Notes under the pieces: generated by a model
Database searches by the model: none
What the model was told of the DNA's origin: nothing
The model's input: only the letters and a program-made list of their open reading frames with translations
Origin: Streptomyces sp. NBC_01669
Lineage (GTDB): Bacteria > Actinomycetota > Actinomycetes > Streptomycetales > Streptomycetaceae
Assembly (NCBI RefSeq): GCF_026339735.1
Contig: NZ_JAPEQG010000001.1
Coordinates: 7,625,001-7,689,000, forward strand
Direction: 5' to 3'
DNA length: 64,000 nucleotides
Translations under genes and position numbers: made by a program
Shown here: positions 39,159 through 49,149 of the stretch, piece after piece
Layout of the letters: the number at the start of each line of letters is the position of its first letter
How positions within the stretch are numbered: position 1 is the stretch's first letter

Positions 39159-39629
39159 TCAGGCCGGGTTTGCCAGTTTCCGGAAGTCCCAGGAGGTGAT
39201 CGCCTCCGGGGTGAGCCGCAGCCACGCGTGCCGCCCGTCGTGCGGCATCACGTCCATCCCGAAGTACTTCGCCGCGAACAGCCGCTCCGGAAAGTCCAGT
39301 TCGGGACAGTCCTCGCCGGTACGAGGGGCCTCGCCGACGAAGGCTGCCTCGCCCGAGAGCTCGACGCCACGCAGTTCTCCGTACTCCACCCCGTCGTCGA
39401 CGACCACCGCGATCTTCGGGTCCTGGCGCAGCTGTGACCAGCGCAGGGACCGGGTGATCGAGTACAGCCAGAGCGAGGTGCCGTCCCAGGCGAACCAGAG
39501 TGCGCCGATGTGCGGGCGGCCGTCGGCGGAGACGGTGGCGACCCGGCAGGTGCGCTGCTCCGTGAGGTACGTGTCGCGTTCCGCGTCCGTCATCATGATC
39601 CGACGGCCCCGTCGCTGAATGACGGCCAT
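39159..39629 (-). CDS. PPOX-class FMN/F420-binding protein
   Basis: 156 aa beginning MAVIQRRGRRIMMTDAERDT. The split-barrel core is CRVATVSADGRPHIGALWFA, WDGTSLWLYSITRSLRWSQL, DPKIAVVVDDG, and the end is WLRLTPEAITSWDFRKLANP. By family an F420- or flavin-dependent reductase, or a cofactor-binding protein; the substrate is unknown. GGAAGGGG precedes the ATG. Convergent with the LysR gene. Confidence 0.84.
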   Translation of the reverse strand: MAVIQRRGRRIMMTDAERDTYLTEQRTCRVATVSADGRPHIGALWFAWDGTSLWLYSITRSLRWSQLRQDPKIAVVVDDGVEYGELRGVELSGEAAFVGEAPRTGEDCPELDFPERLFAAKYFGMDVMPHDGRHAWLRLTPEAITSWDFRKLANPA

Positions 39630-39772
39630 GGGGCGCCCCTTCCAAGTAGCTGACCAAGTGTCAGAAATCATGGGTCCTCTTCCCTCCCGGCGCAATGGCC
39701 GTTAGCCTCGCGCGCCCGGCTGTCGGCAGAAGGGCCGCCGGCAGACACCAGGAGCCACCGAGAGGGGCAGCC

Positions 39773-40420
39773 GTGCCGTCCAGGGAACAGCTCGCCGAGC
39801 AACTCGATCCGGCCACCACCGCTCTCCTGACGGTCGAGTGTCAGCAGGGAGTCGTGGGCCCCGACAGCGCACTGCCCGAACTCGCCGACGCGGCGCGCGG
39901 ATCCGGCGCCCTCCAGCATGTCGCCCGGCTGGTCGCAGCCGCCCACGAGGCCGGTGTCCAGGTGCTGCACGCGGTCGCCGAACGGCGCCCCGACGGGCGC
40001 GGTGCCAACCACAACGCCCGCCTCTTCCGGGCCGCCGGGCGCCTGCCCGTGCAGCAGCACTCCGGCACCACGGCGGTCCGGATTGCCGCGCCCATCGAGG
40101 TGGCCGACGAGGACATCGTCGTACGCAGGCTGCACGGCCTCTCGCCCATCGCCGGCACCGATGTGGACGCGCTGCTCCGCAATCTCGGCTGCCGAACCCT
40201 CGTCGTCGCCGGTGTCTCGGCCAATGTCGCCATCCCCAACGCCGTCTTCGACGCGGTGAATCTCGGGTACACGGCGGTCGTGCCGTCCGACGCCATCGCG
40301 GGGGTGCCCGCCGACTACACCCCCGCGATGATCCGTAACACGCTCGCCCTCGTCGCCACCGTCACCACCACGCAGGACGTGCTGGGCTGCTGGCAGAGCC
40401 CCCGGAGGGCCAGGCCCTGA
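39773..40420 (+). CDS. Isochorismatase-fold protein lacking the cysteine-hydrolase triad
   Basis: 215 aa with the isochorismatase fold (TTALLTVECQQGVV ... GTDVDALLRNLGCRTLVVAG, VSANVAIPNAVFDAVNLGYT). The family triad Asp-Lys-Cys is not conserved. Asp is Glu in LTVECQQG, Lys falls in VVRRLHG (Arg or Leu), and the nucleophilic Cys (GVxTNVCV) is Ala in SANVAIP. Probably a non-catalytic or altered enzyme. GTG start at 39773 with GAGGGG close upstream. Confidence 0.8.
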   Translation: MPSREQLAEQLDPATTALLTVECQQGVVGPDSALPELADAARGSGALQHVARLVAAAHEAGVQVLHAVAERRPDGRGANHNARLFRAAGRLPVQQHSGTTAVRIAAPIEVADEDIVVRRLHGLSPIAGTDVDALLRNLGCRTLVVAGVSANVAIPNAVFDAVNLGYTAVVPSDAIAGVPADYTPAMIRNTLALVATVTTTQDVLGCWQSPRRARP

Positions 40421-40421
40421 C

Positions 40422-40868
40422 CTACGAGGCGAGCGTGATCGAGTCGCCCTCGACCTTGATCGACGCGGCGGGCAGCGGTTCGGTGGCCGGGCCCGCCGAC
40501 ACACTGCCCGTCGCGGCGTCGAACTTGCTGCCGTGACACGGGCAGTTGATCGTGCCGTCCGAGACGCTCGATACCGCGCACCCCTGATGTGTGCACTTCG
40601 ACGAGAACGCCTTGAACTCCCCGGCCTTCGGCTGCGTGACGACGACACCCTTGTCGGCGAAGACCTTCCCGCCGCCCTCGGGGATGTCGGTGGTCTTCGC
40701 CAGGACGCCCGCAGCACCGCCGGCACCGGCCTGTTCGACGGCAGCCGAGCCGCCCGAGCCCTTCGAGCCGCCGCACGCGGTGAGTACGGCGGCCACTCCG
40801 ACGGCACCGGCGGCTGCGACGACGGTGCGACGCCCGGGACGGACCTCGTGCTCCTGCGATGCGCTCAT
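40422..40868 (-). CDS. Rieske [2Fe-2S] lipoprotein
   Basis: 148 aa. A twin-arginine signal (GRRTVVAAAGAVGVAAVL) with lipobox LTAC indicates Tat export and lipid anchoring. The Rieske ligands are CTHQGC and CPCHGS. A small surface electron-transfer protein of the kind annotated as cytochrome bc1 Rieske-like in Streptomyces; partner unknown. The ATG 40868 has GGAAGGG upstream; an in-frame ATG 23 codons earlier would disturb the signal peptide. It starts 1 nt beyond the isochorismatase-like gene, convergent. Confidence 0.88.
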   Translation of the reverse strand: MSASQEHEVRPGRRTVVAAAGAVGVAAVLTACGGSKGSGGSAAVEQAGAGGAAGVLAKTTDIPEGGGKVFADKGVVVTQPKAGEFKAFSSKCTHQGCAVSSVSDGTINCPCHGSKFDAATGSVSAGPATEPLPAASIKVEGDSITLAS

Positions 40869-40933
40869 GCTGGCATTCCCTTCCGCGGTGTTCATGGCTT
40901 CGACCAGGGATACGTGCGGTCGATGTCCCATGT

Positions 40934-41107
40934 TCAACGACCGAGGGATTTCCTCAGGAAGTCCCGCTCCAGGACCAACGGATGGGCCGCCGTCTCCTCC
41001 TGGGTGACTAGGTGGGTCGACCCGGAGAGCGGCAGCACCGTGTGCGGTTCTCCGCCGCCAGCAGCGCGGCGGAGAACCGCAGCATGTGGGCGACGGTCAC
41101 ATGTCTT
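40934..41107 (-). pseudogene. S9-family peptidase remnant (C-terminus)
   Basis: Two overlapping frames give VTVAHMLRFSAALLAA and then EPHTVLPLSGSTHLVTQEET, AAHPLVLERDFLRKSLGR, the C-terminal end of prolyl-oligopeptidase-type S9 peptidases. A frameshift separates them and the catalytic Ser/Asp region is absent. Decayed. Confidence 0.65.
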
Positions 41108-41453
41108 GCAGGTCCGGACGCGCAACTTGACGCCGAGGAGGGGGACGGCCGAGGGGGCGAGCAGACGGTCCGGGGCGGCGGCGCGGCCGAGGTGGTCGCC
41201 CCATCCGGCCTTTTCGGGTGGTGCCGCCGCCCACCGGCCGACGATGCCCTCCTTCGGGCTGCTGCGGTTCCTGGGCGGATGAGGCGATCACGGCGCCTAC
41301 GCTGGTGGTGGGAGCCCGCCGATGGTTGTGGGGGCGTCTCTCGGCTGACACTCCGCAGATTCTCCCCAGGCCTCCAGTCTGCTGAGTCAGGGGACGGATG
41401 CGAGGGTCATGTCCCTTTGATGGCAAGGCTGAATGAACGGATAGCCTGGTAAA
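41108..41453. other. Intergenic region, no gene recognised
   Basis: About 345 nt between two gene remnants. Nothing convincing on either strand; probably decayed sequence plus the former promoter of the HipA-like gene. Confidence 0.4.
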
Positions 41454-41579
41454 ATGCTCACCGAAGTCACAGCGACCCGCTATGTCACGCCCCTGCGTGA
41501 GGGCGGCTCACTCCCCGGGATCGTCGAGGCCGACGATCTCGGTACCTACGTCATGAAGTCGCCCAGTCAGGGGCGCTGA
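41454..41579 (+). pseudogene. HipA-like kinase remnant (N-terminus)
   Basis: 41 codons: MLTEVTATRYVTPLREGGSL, PGIVEADDLGTYVMK, then SPSQGR and stop. The first 35 residues match the N-terminus of actinobacterial HipA-family kinases, and the frame is then cut off. The kinase core is missing. Confidence 0.7.
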
Positions 41580-42162
41580 CCTGCGGAGATGCCGACATGG
41601 CCGCGGCTGATCTGCAGGGATGCATCTTTCAGGGCGATTCACGTTCGTGCTGGTTTACACAGCCGATTCTCCCCACGCGCTCCCCCGGAGGGGTGGAAAC
41701 TCCCCAGATCCTCCCCAGCAAAAGGCGACGCTACCAACGGAGACGAGGCGAAAACCCCTGTCTGTTGTCAGCACGGTGGGTGATCGCCAGGCGGATACGA
41801 CGCCGCCATCCTTGGTTCTCCGGGGCGCGGGTTCCCATGCGGTTGGGAGCTGGATGCCATACACGGATGGTCCGTCCTGAACGAAGCCACCGGCAGCGCG
41901 GGCTTATCGAGCGTCCATGGTCCGTTAGCTGACTGGAAGGAAACGGCTGGCCCCGGGCTCTCGCCGAAGGCCCGGCCGACGCTGGGCGGCGAAAAGGGTG
42001 GTGTGCGGGGCCGACGGAACCGGGTAACGTCTTTGTCATGTTCTTCCAGACGCCGATTTACGAGTGAGAGCGTGATGGGCCCCTGCTGACGTCCTTCGAC
42101 GTCGCCGCCCGTCCCCCACCGATGAATCCGTAGATCACTTCACATCATTACCGGGAGAACCC
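41580..42162. other. Intergenic region, no gene recognised
   Basis: About 580 nt. It contains CTCCCCA-type repeats near 41673-41716 and a 9-codon ORF (MFFQTPIYE, 42039-42068) followed by the DUF6243 upstream region. No protein family recognised. Composition is less coding-like than its surroundings. Confidence 0.4.
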
Positions 42163-42378
42163 GTGACCGTGAGCAAGAACATCAACAACCCCGTGGGCAT
42201 GGGCGGCGGCCAGCGCAAGAAGCTGTCCCGTACCGAACGGCAGAACAACGGTCCGCACCGCAACCTCGACCGCCAGGGTGCAGCCGACAAGAAGGCGGAG
42301 CTGGTGCGCAAGATGCGCGAGAAGGCAGGCGCAGCTGAGGGCGCCGGGCAGACGGGCGACGACACCGCACAGAGCTGA
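42163..42378 (+). CDS. DUF6243 family small basic protein
   Basis: 71 aa: TVSKNINNPVGMGGGQRKKL, SRTERQNNGPHRNLDRQGAA, DKKAELVRKMREKAG. It is strongly basic and polar, a Streptomyces family of unknown function. GTG start with GGGAG upstream. It is the only intact gene in a run of remnants and is followed by a very strong hairpin. Confidence 0.8.
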   Translation: MTVSKNINNPVGMGGGQRKKLSRTERQNNGPHRNLDRQGAADKKAELVRKMREKAGAAEGAGQTGDDTAQS

Positions 42379-42403
42379 CGCACCGCCGCCGCAGGGCGGC
42401 ACC

Positions 42404-42456
42404 GTACGGCAGCAGGGCCCGGACCGCGACGCGCGGTCCGGGCCCTGCTGCCGTAC
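42404..42456 (+). terminator. 25-bp perfect hairpin terminator
   Basis: Arms 42404-42428 and 42432-42456 are perfectly complementary (GTACGGCAGCAGGGCCCGGA...) with a 3-nt loop ACG. It ends the DUF6243 transcript. There is no T-tract, as is common in Streptomyces. Confidence 0.85.
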
Positions 42457-42725
42457 AGGGCGCGGCCGGTACCGCTCAGCTCTCGGCCGAGCATCCGCGT
42501 CTCAGCCGACCACCCGCTACCGTCGCCTCAACCAGACAGCTACAGCCAGGACCCCGCTCATAGGGGCCTGCCGATTGTTGTGGCGTCCTCACGATTCTGA
42601 CCGTTCGACGCGGCCTGGTTCCGGCAACGCGACGCGTCATCGGACCGGAAGGAGGACGGGCATGCCCATATCGACCGTGCCCAGTACGGTGCCTGCTCCG
42701 CGCGTCCGCCATCGCCGCCCTGCGG

Positions 42726-43924
<1,199 letters not shown>

Positions 43925-44089
43925 TCATCCTCCAGTCGGAACTGGTGGTGCGACAGTCGAGTCTCGCCCGCCCTTGAGTTCTCCGGGCGCAGGCGGCGTG
44001 CGCAGAAGGAGCCAGCCCGGCCGCGGTCTTGGAGAGCCCGGCATCGAGGATTGCTCGATGCAGGGCATGAACTGCCGTAAATAGATATT

Positions 44090-44119
44090 TTGACATAGCT
44101 ATATGCCCGTACCTAGAGT
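44090..44119 (+). promoter_or_regulatory. Promoter and probable operator of the MarR gene
   Basis: TTGACA (44090-44095), 18-nt spacer, TAGAGT (44114-44119). The expected transcript start coincides with ATG 44127, giving a leaderless mRNA. The palindrome ATAGCTAT (44095-44102) in the spacer and ATAGATA upstream could be MarR sites. Confidence 0.65.
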
Positions 44120-44126
44120 GTGGGTC

Positions 44127-44600
44127 ATGCCCCAGCCGAGCGTGTCCGTTCAGGACATCGAGCACGTAGCCGCCGAGCTCGTGGCGTGTCTGCCTACGCT
44201 GGCTCGGGCCGTGGAACGGCAGATCGGCCCGGAGTACAAGCACCCCAAGCCGTCCGAGGCGCAGATCGCGCTGCTCCGTCATGTGGAAGCGAACGACGGG
44301 GCGACGGTGCGCAGGGCGGCCGAGGCTCTGCTGATGAAGCCGAACAATGTGAGCGCGCTGGTCACCCAGCTCACCGAGCAGGGTCTGCTGGTCCGCCGGC
44401 AGGACCCTGCCGACAAGCGGGTCGCGCATCTGCACCTCACGCCGACCGCGCGGCAGCAGCTCGCCGAGGTCCAGCACCTGATGAGCGGTCTGGTCGCCCG
44501 GGAACTCCGGGCCATGACCGAGGGCGAACTGGATGCCCTCGGCTCGGCGCTGGGCGCGCTGAACGCGCTGAACGCGCGCCTTCACTCCGTCACTCGCTGA
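44127..44600 (+). CDS. MarR-family transcriptional regulator
   Basis: 157 aa. The winged-helix reads PSEAQIALLRHVEANDGATV, RRAAEALLMKPNNVSALVTQ, LTEQGLLVRRQDPADKRVAH, with flanking dimerisation helices. ATG 44127 is chosen over ATG 44103 because it sits at the predicted transcription start. It precedes an MFS exporter by about 230 nt and probably regulates it. Confidence 0.88.
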   Translation: MPQPSVSVQDIEHVAAELVACLPTLARAVERQIGPEYKHPKPSEAQIALLRHVEANDGATVRRAAEALLMKPNNVSALVTQLTEQGLLVRRQDPADKRVAHLHLTPTARQQLAEVQHLMSGLVARELRAMTEGELDALGSALGALNALNARLHSVTR

Positions 44601-44826
44601 CACGCGTACAAGGCTGTCCTCAGGGCCTTTCCCGGCGTGCGGCGCTCGTCCTTGTGCGAGCCGTACGGACCTTGCCGTGTATGTCGTCGGCGGGATGACG
44701 CCTCCTTCCGGCGCTTCCTGCCTCCCTCATGTCCCCGATCCCCGCTTCGTCATGCGCGGACGTGCGCGGACGTGCGCTTCCGTCCGCGCACCTCCACCCG
44801 ATGCCTTGCAAAGGACAGACACCTTC

Positions 44827-46419
44827 ATGCTCTCCGACGTCTTGAACTCGCCTGCTCCGCCTGCCCCTTCGCGCCGTGCGGAGCAGCCGCGCGGCCGACG
44901 CGCCAACCCGTGGCTGACGCTGATCGCCGTCGCCTTCGGCCTCTTCATGGTCGGCCTCGACGGCTCGGTCGTCTCGATCGCCAACCCGGAGATCGGCAGG
45001 GACCTGCATGCCTCCACGGCCGACCTCCAATGGGTCACCAACAGCTACTTGCTTGCCCTCGCCGCCGCTCTGATCCTCGGCGGCAAACTCGGTGACCGCT
45101 TCGGCCGCCGCACCGTCTACCTGGTGGGCGTCGCAGGTTTCACCCTCTCCTCGGTGGCCATCGGCCTGTGCGGATCCATCGAAGGGGTCATCGCCTTCCG
45201 TGCACTCCAGGGTTTCTTCGGTGCGCTGCTGATGCCCAACACGCTGGGCTTGCTCCGTGCTGTCTTCCCGCCGAAGAAGTTCGGCATGGCGGTCGGCATC
45301 TGGGCCATGGTGTCCTCCGTGTCCTCCGCGCTCGGTCCGATCGTGGGCGGCCTGCTCGTCGAGCACGTCAACTGGGAATCGGTCTTCTACATCAACGCGC
45401 CCATCGGCGTCATCGCGCTCGCCTTCAGCATGGCCGTACTGCCGCAGAGCAAGAACGCCGCTGCCGCACACGAGAAGTTCGATGTCCCCGGCGTCGTGCT
45501 GCTCGCGCTCGGCCTCCTCGCCGTTGTCTTCGGTGTCGTCAAGGGCGAGACCTGGGGCTGGACTTCGGGCGGCACGCTGGGCACCATCGCTGCCGGCCTG
45601 GTGATTCTGCTGCTGTTCGGCTGGTACGAAACCCGGGTGGCACACCCGCTGCTGCCGATGCGTCTCTTCCGTAACCCGACGCTGACCATAGGCGCCGTCA
45701 TCACCGCGCTGAACTTCTTCACCCTGCTCGGTGTGATCTTCTTCGTGATGCTGTACCTGCAGAATGTGCACGGCTTCACCCCGGTGCAGGCCGGCGTACG
45801 CACCTTGCCGCTGAGCCTTGCTTCGATCGTGGCGTCGCCGCTGGGTGCGGCGCTCACCGAGAGGTTCGGCCCCAGGCTCACGATGCCGCTGGGCATGGTG
45901 CTCCAGGCGGTCGCTTGCTTCGCGATGCTCGGGTGGGGCGCGGACTCCTCGTACACCGCGATGTGGCCCCCGTTCATCGCGCTCGGACTGGGGGTCGGCA
46001 TGGTGATGGCGTCGTCCTCCGACGCGATCGTCGGGAACGCACCGGTCAAGGACGGCGGTGTGGCCGGCGGCCTTCAGGCAACCGCGCTGCAGGTCGGTGG
46101 CGCACTGGGCACCTCCGTCCTGGTGTCGCTGATCAGCAGCCGGGTCGGCTCGACTCTGGTGGGTGAGCTGAACTCGGCCGGCGTGCCTGCCGGTGCGACC
46201 CACGGGCTGAGCGAGGCGAAGGACGCGGTCGCGATGGGCGTCGCGCCGGTCTCCGACACCATGCCGGCCCAGCTCAGGTCCGCAGTCGTCGAGGGAAGCC
46301 ACCAGGCATTCATGAACGGAGTACACACCGCCGTGCTCATCTCCGGCGTGCTGTGTGTGCTGGGCGCCCTGCTCGCAGTGGCCGGTATACGGCGCAACCC
46401 CGACGCGGCCAGCCACTGA
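44827..46419 (+). CDS. MFS exporter, DHA2 (EmrB/QacA, 14-TM) family
   Basis: 530 aa with 14 membrane helices. Signature pieces are FGLFMVGLDGSVVSIANPEI (the motif D1-like start), GGKLGDRFGRRTVYLVG (motif A), LIPNTLG-like LLMPNTLGLL and a C-terminal helix VLISGVLCVLGALLAVAG. By family a proton-driven drug or metabolite exporter. The ATG 44827 (MLSDVLNSPAPP) follows AAAGGA by about 14 nt; the frame open to 44677 has no support. Confidence 0.9.
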   Translation: MLSDVLNSPAPPAPSRRAEQPRGRRANPWLTLIAVAFGLFMVGLDGSVVSIANPEIGRDLHASTADLQWVTNSYLLALAAALILGGKLGDRFGRRTVYLVGVAGFTLSSVAIGLCGSIEGVIAFRALQGFFGALLMPNTLGLLRAVFPPKKFGMAVGIWAMVSSVSSALGPIVGGLLVEHVNWESVFYINAPIGVIALAFSMAVLPQSKNAAAAHEKFDVPGVVLLALGLLAVVFGVVKGETWGWTSGGTLGTIAAGLVILLLFGWYETRVAHPLLPMRLFRNPTLTIGAVITALNFFTLLGVIFFVMLYLQNVHGFTPVQAGVRTLPLSLASIVASPLGAALTERFGPRLTMPLGMVLQAVACFAMLGWGADSSYTAMWPPFIALGLGVGMVMASSSDAIVGNAPVKDGGVAGGLQATALQVGGALGTSVLVSLISSRVGSTLVGELNSAGVPAGATHGLSEAKDAVAMGVAPVSDTMPAQLRSAVVEGSHQAFMNGVHTAVLISGVLCVLGALLAVAGIRRNPDAASH

Positions 46420-46815
46420 GGGACATGACGGGCATGACAGCGGGTCCCGCGATGCGAACAGGCATCGCGGGACCCGCGTCTCGTACGTCGGGGCAAGGCC
46501 GGACGACGCGTGCACCGGCCCGACTTCACCGCCGGCATTGCGGACGATGGCGACGGAATCGCCAAGGTGTTGGACTACAGGGCCGCTGCGAAATTCGGTT
46601 CTGCTCAATGGCCGGCACGGCGAATACCTCGCTCATCTCGAACAGGTCGATGTCCCCGATGCCCCCCGGTTCGAAAGGCCATTCCACCGTCATCGACCCG
46701 GACAGCGACCGAGCACCGCTCGGTGGGGGCAGTGCCGAGACGTCGGCTTACGGACCTGGGCCTGAGGGTCCGTCAGTTCGCTGCGGGCCCGTGCACGCGG
46801 AGCGGCGCTGCCCTC
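46420..46815. other. Intergenic region with unidentified ORF remnant
   Basis: It contains the MFS terminator, then about 300 nt in which a minus-strand frame reads TVEWPFEPGGIGDIDLFEMS, EVFAVPAIEQNRI before breaking up. Probably a gene fragment; I cannot assign the family. Confidence 0.35.
46441..46476 (+). terminator. Terminator of the MFS gene
   Basis: A 15-bp stem (CGGGTCCCGCGATGC / GCATCGCGGGACCCG) with a 6-nt loop, 22 nt after the MFS stop. Confidence 0.8.
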
Positions 46816-46853
46816 TGGCATCCAATCCAGGCGTTTGACATCGAACCCAGTCG
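46816..46853 (-). repeat. Two units of the 20-nt dispersed repeat
   Basis: Read on the minus strand: CGACTGGGTTCGATGTCAAA (46853-46834), then the diverged CGCCTGGATTGGATGCCA. They match the A2 and A3 units of the composite arrays at 56-63 kb. Confidence 0.7.
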
Positions 46854-46891
46854 TCCAGGGCGGGCGGAGCCGGCCCGCGTCCGCGGCCTGG

Positions 46892-47476
46892 TCAGGCCGC
46901 GGACGCGGGCCCGGGTGGCAGATGGACGGTCATGATCAGATGGCAGGGCTCGTCGCCCGCCCCGCGATAGGTATGGGGGGCGTCACCGTCGAACGTGGCG
47001 GTCTGCCCGGCTTCGACGGAGTGCTCCGTACCGTCGACGACCAGGACCATGCGTCCCGCGGTGACGCTGACGGTCTCCACGACGCCGGCCTGATGAGGGT
47101 GGCTGGGGTACTCCTCGCCAGGCTCGAGACGCCATCGCCACACCTCGACCGGAGCGGGGCCCGAGGTCGTCAGCATGAGCCGGGCCTCGCTGCCGCGCTC
47201 GCCCGCCCACAGCGGCATCACAGTGCTGGCCGAGACCACACGGACGCGCCCTTCGGTCGGACCGTCCATCAGCGCGGAGACCGAGACACCCAGCGTGTCG
47301 GCAAGCCGGACCAGGGTCGCGAAGTTCGGATTTCCCTGCGCCTTCTCCAGCCCGACCAAGGCCCCCTTGCTGACCTTGGCCCGGCGGCCGAGCTCGTCCA
47401 GGGAGAGGCCGGCGCGAGTGCGAGCTGAACGGACATTGTGCGCGAGCGTGCGCAGGGCCGCCTCTGTCTCGGTCAC
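46892..47476 (-). CDS. XRE-family regulator with C-terminal cupin
   Basis: 194 aa. The HTH (NVRSARTRAGLSLDELGRRA, KVSKGALVGLEKAQGNPNFA) is followed by a cupin (WRWRLEPGEEYPSHPHQAGV, VETVSVTAGRMVLVVDGTEH, FDGDAPHTYRGAGDEPCHL). These are ligand-sensing regulators, often of amino-acid metabolism. The GTG at 47476 is chosen; GTG 47518 is possible. Divergent from the EamA-PaiB-B3/B4 genes, which it probably controls through the repeats at 47522-47571. Confidence 0.86.
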   Translation of the reverse strand: MTETEAALRTLAHNVRSARTRAGLSLDELGRRAKVSKGALVGLEKAQGNPNFATLVRLADTLGVSVSALMDGPTEGRVRVVSASTVMPLWAGERGSEARLMLTTSGPAPVEVWRWRLEPGEEYPSHPHQAGVVETVSVTAGRMVLVVDGTEHSVEAGQTATFDGDAPHTYRGAGDEPCHLIMTVHLPPGPASAA

Positions 47477-47521
47477 TTGGTCACCATCCCCATCGGATCG
47501 GTCGGTGGAATGCACCACTCG

Positions 47522-47571
47522 GTCGTTCGGTTGACAGAGGGCGGTCGTTCTGTTGTACGGTTTAGTCGTTC
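47522..47571 (+). promoter_or_regulatory. Three phased direct repeats over a divergent promoter
   Basis: GTCGTTC occurs at 47522, 47544 and 47565, spaced 22 and 21 nt, two helical turns apart and so on one DNA face. TTGACA lies at 47531-47536, between the first two copies, with TACGGT 19 nt downstream. A strong candidate for XRE-cupin binding. Confidence 0.65.
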
Positions 47572-47596
47572 TGCTGCAATCGTAAGGGATCGTCTC

Positions 47597-48433
47597 GTGA
47601 TAGCTCTACTGCTGGCCCTGGGCAGCTCACTGGCCTACGGATGCGCCGACTTCCTCGGCGGTCTGGGCGCCCGCAAGGCCCACGTGCTCCGCACTGTGAT
47701 GGTCGCCGCGCCGGCCAGCCTGGCGGTCGAGCTGCTGTTGTGGCCCGTGCTTGGGGCCTCATTCAGCCCCGCCGCGCTCGGCTGGGGCGCCGCCTCCGGG
47801 GTGGCCTCGGCCGCCGCGTTCGCCCTGCTCTACAAGACCCTCGCCATCGGCCCGATGAACGTGCTGTCCCCGGTCACCGCGCTGGTGTCCGCCGCGCTCC
47901 CGGTCGCGGTGGGCCTCCTGCAGGGCGAGCACCTGGGGGCGGCCGGACTTTTGGGTCTGCCGCTGGCGCTGGTCGCGGTCGTGCTGGTCAGTGCCGGGCA
48001 CGGGACAGGCTCGTCCCGGCCGTCGCGTACGGCGCTGCTGCTGGCCCTCGGCGCGGGCGCGGCCATCGCGCTGCAGCTGATCTTCCTGCACCAGGCGCCG
48101 TCCGACAGCGGCGTGGCGCCGTTGATCATCGGCAGAGCGGTCTCCTCGGCCGTCACGCTGACCGCGGCCGGGCTCCTGCACCGCAGGCTCGGCACCGAGA
48201 AGCCCGCCTATGCCCTGTCGGCCACCGCCGGTGTGCTGGACTCGCTGGCGAACCTGCTGTTCCTGTTCGCCGCACGCAGCGGCGACCTCACCGTCGTCGC
48301 TGTGATCACCGCCCTCTACCCGGCCGGTACGGTCCTGCTCGCCCGCAGCGTGCTCGCCGAACGCATCCACAAGGGACAGGTCGTCGGGCTGGGGGTAGCC
48401 GCGGTCGCCGTCAGCCTCCTCGCCCTCACCTGA
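47597..48433 (+). CDS. EamA-family (DMT) transporter
   Basis: 278 aa, ten helices (IALLLALGSSLAYGCADFLG at the start; LTVVAVITALYPAGTVLLAR, SVLAERIHKGQVVGLGVAAV at the end), typical of the YdcZ/RhaT-like EamA group. GTG start at 47597 with AAGGGA upstream. First gene of a three-gene unit with the PaiB and B3/B4 genes (28- and 40-nt gaps). Confidence 0.87.
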   Translation: MIALLLALGSSLAYGCADFLGGLGARKAHVLRTVMVAAPASLAVELLLWPVLGASFSPAALGWGAASGVASAAAFALLYKTLAIGPMNVLSPVTALVSAALPVAVGLLQGEHLGAAGLLGLPLALVAVVLVSAGHGTGSSRPSRTALLLALGAGAAIALQLIFLHQAPSDSGVAPLIIGRAVSSAVTLTAAGLLHRRLGTEKPAYALSATAGVLDSLANLLFLFAARSGDLTVVAVITALYPAGTVLLARSVLAERIHKGQVVGLGVAAVAVSLLALT

Positions 48434-48461
48434 CCGCCCTGCGCACTTCAAGGAGCCCCGC

Positions 48462-49109
48462 ATGTTCATCCAGCCCTGGGACGCCGCCCTGGACGAGGCC
48501 GAATGGCAGACCTGGATCGTCGAAGGCCACGACTTCGGACTGCTCAGCGTCAACGGCCTGCCCGGTCGCGCACCCACCACCGTGCCCACCCACTTCGTCC
48601 CCGACGGCAGTCAGCTGCTGATCCATCTGGCCCGCCCGAACCCGGTCTGGGAGTCGATCGAGTACGACCCGAACGTCACCTTCACTGTGATCGGCGACTA
48701 CGCCTTCGTCCCCGGCCCGTGGCGCGCCAAGCCGGGCACGCGTCCCATCGAGGGCGTGCCCACCAGCTACTACGCCGCCGTCCAGTTCATCTGCGGGGCG
48801 CACATCGTCGACGAGCCGGTAGCCAAGGCTGAGCTACTGCGCCGACAGATGGCCCACTTCCAGCCCGACGGCGATCACGCCCCCATCGAGGTCGACCAGG
48901 CGCCGTACGGGCGGATGCTGCCCGGCATCCGCGGCCTGACGCTGGAAGTGACGGAGGTCCGGGCCAAATTCAAGTACGACGACCACAAGCCCGTAGAGCA
49001 CCGTGCCACCGTCGCCGACCACCTCACCGACCGCAGCCAGGCCCTTGACGAGCCCACGGCTCGCCAGCAGCGGTGCCGCCTGGACCGCATCGGCCCCTGG
49101 AAGCTCTGA
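48462..49109 (+). CDS. PaiB-family FMN-binding protein
   Basis: 215 aa. Hallmarks are MFIQPWDAALDEAEWQTWIV, VPTHFVPDGSQLLIHLARPN, YAFVPGPWRAKPGTRPIEGV, PTSYYAAVQF and IRGLTLEVTEVRAKFKYDDH. PaiB-type proteins are split-barrel flavin binders first described as negative regulators of sporulation and protease genes; DNA binding is not evident here. Second gene of the EamA operon. Confidence 0.87.
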   Translation: MFIQPWDAALDEAEWQTWIVEGHDFGLLSVNGLPGRAPTTVPTHFVPDGSQLLIHLARPNPVWESIEYDPNVTFTVIGDYAFVPGPWRAKPGTRPIEGVPTSYYAAVQFICGAHIVDEPVAKAELLRRQMAHFQPDGDHAPIEVDQAPYGRMLPGIRGLTLEVTEVRAKFKYDDHKPVEHRATVADHLTDRSQALDEPTARQQRCRLDRIGPWKL

Positions 49110-49149
49110 CCCCGCCCACCCCGCACCACCTCGGAACGGAGCCCTGCCC

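Noticed and set aside
46540-46720. Thiolase fragment suggested by GIGDIDLFEMSEVFA on the minus strand
   Set aside because: The similarity is confined to a short stretch and the surrounding residues do not fit. Left unidentified.
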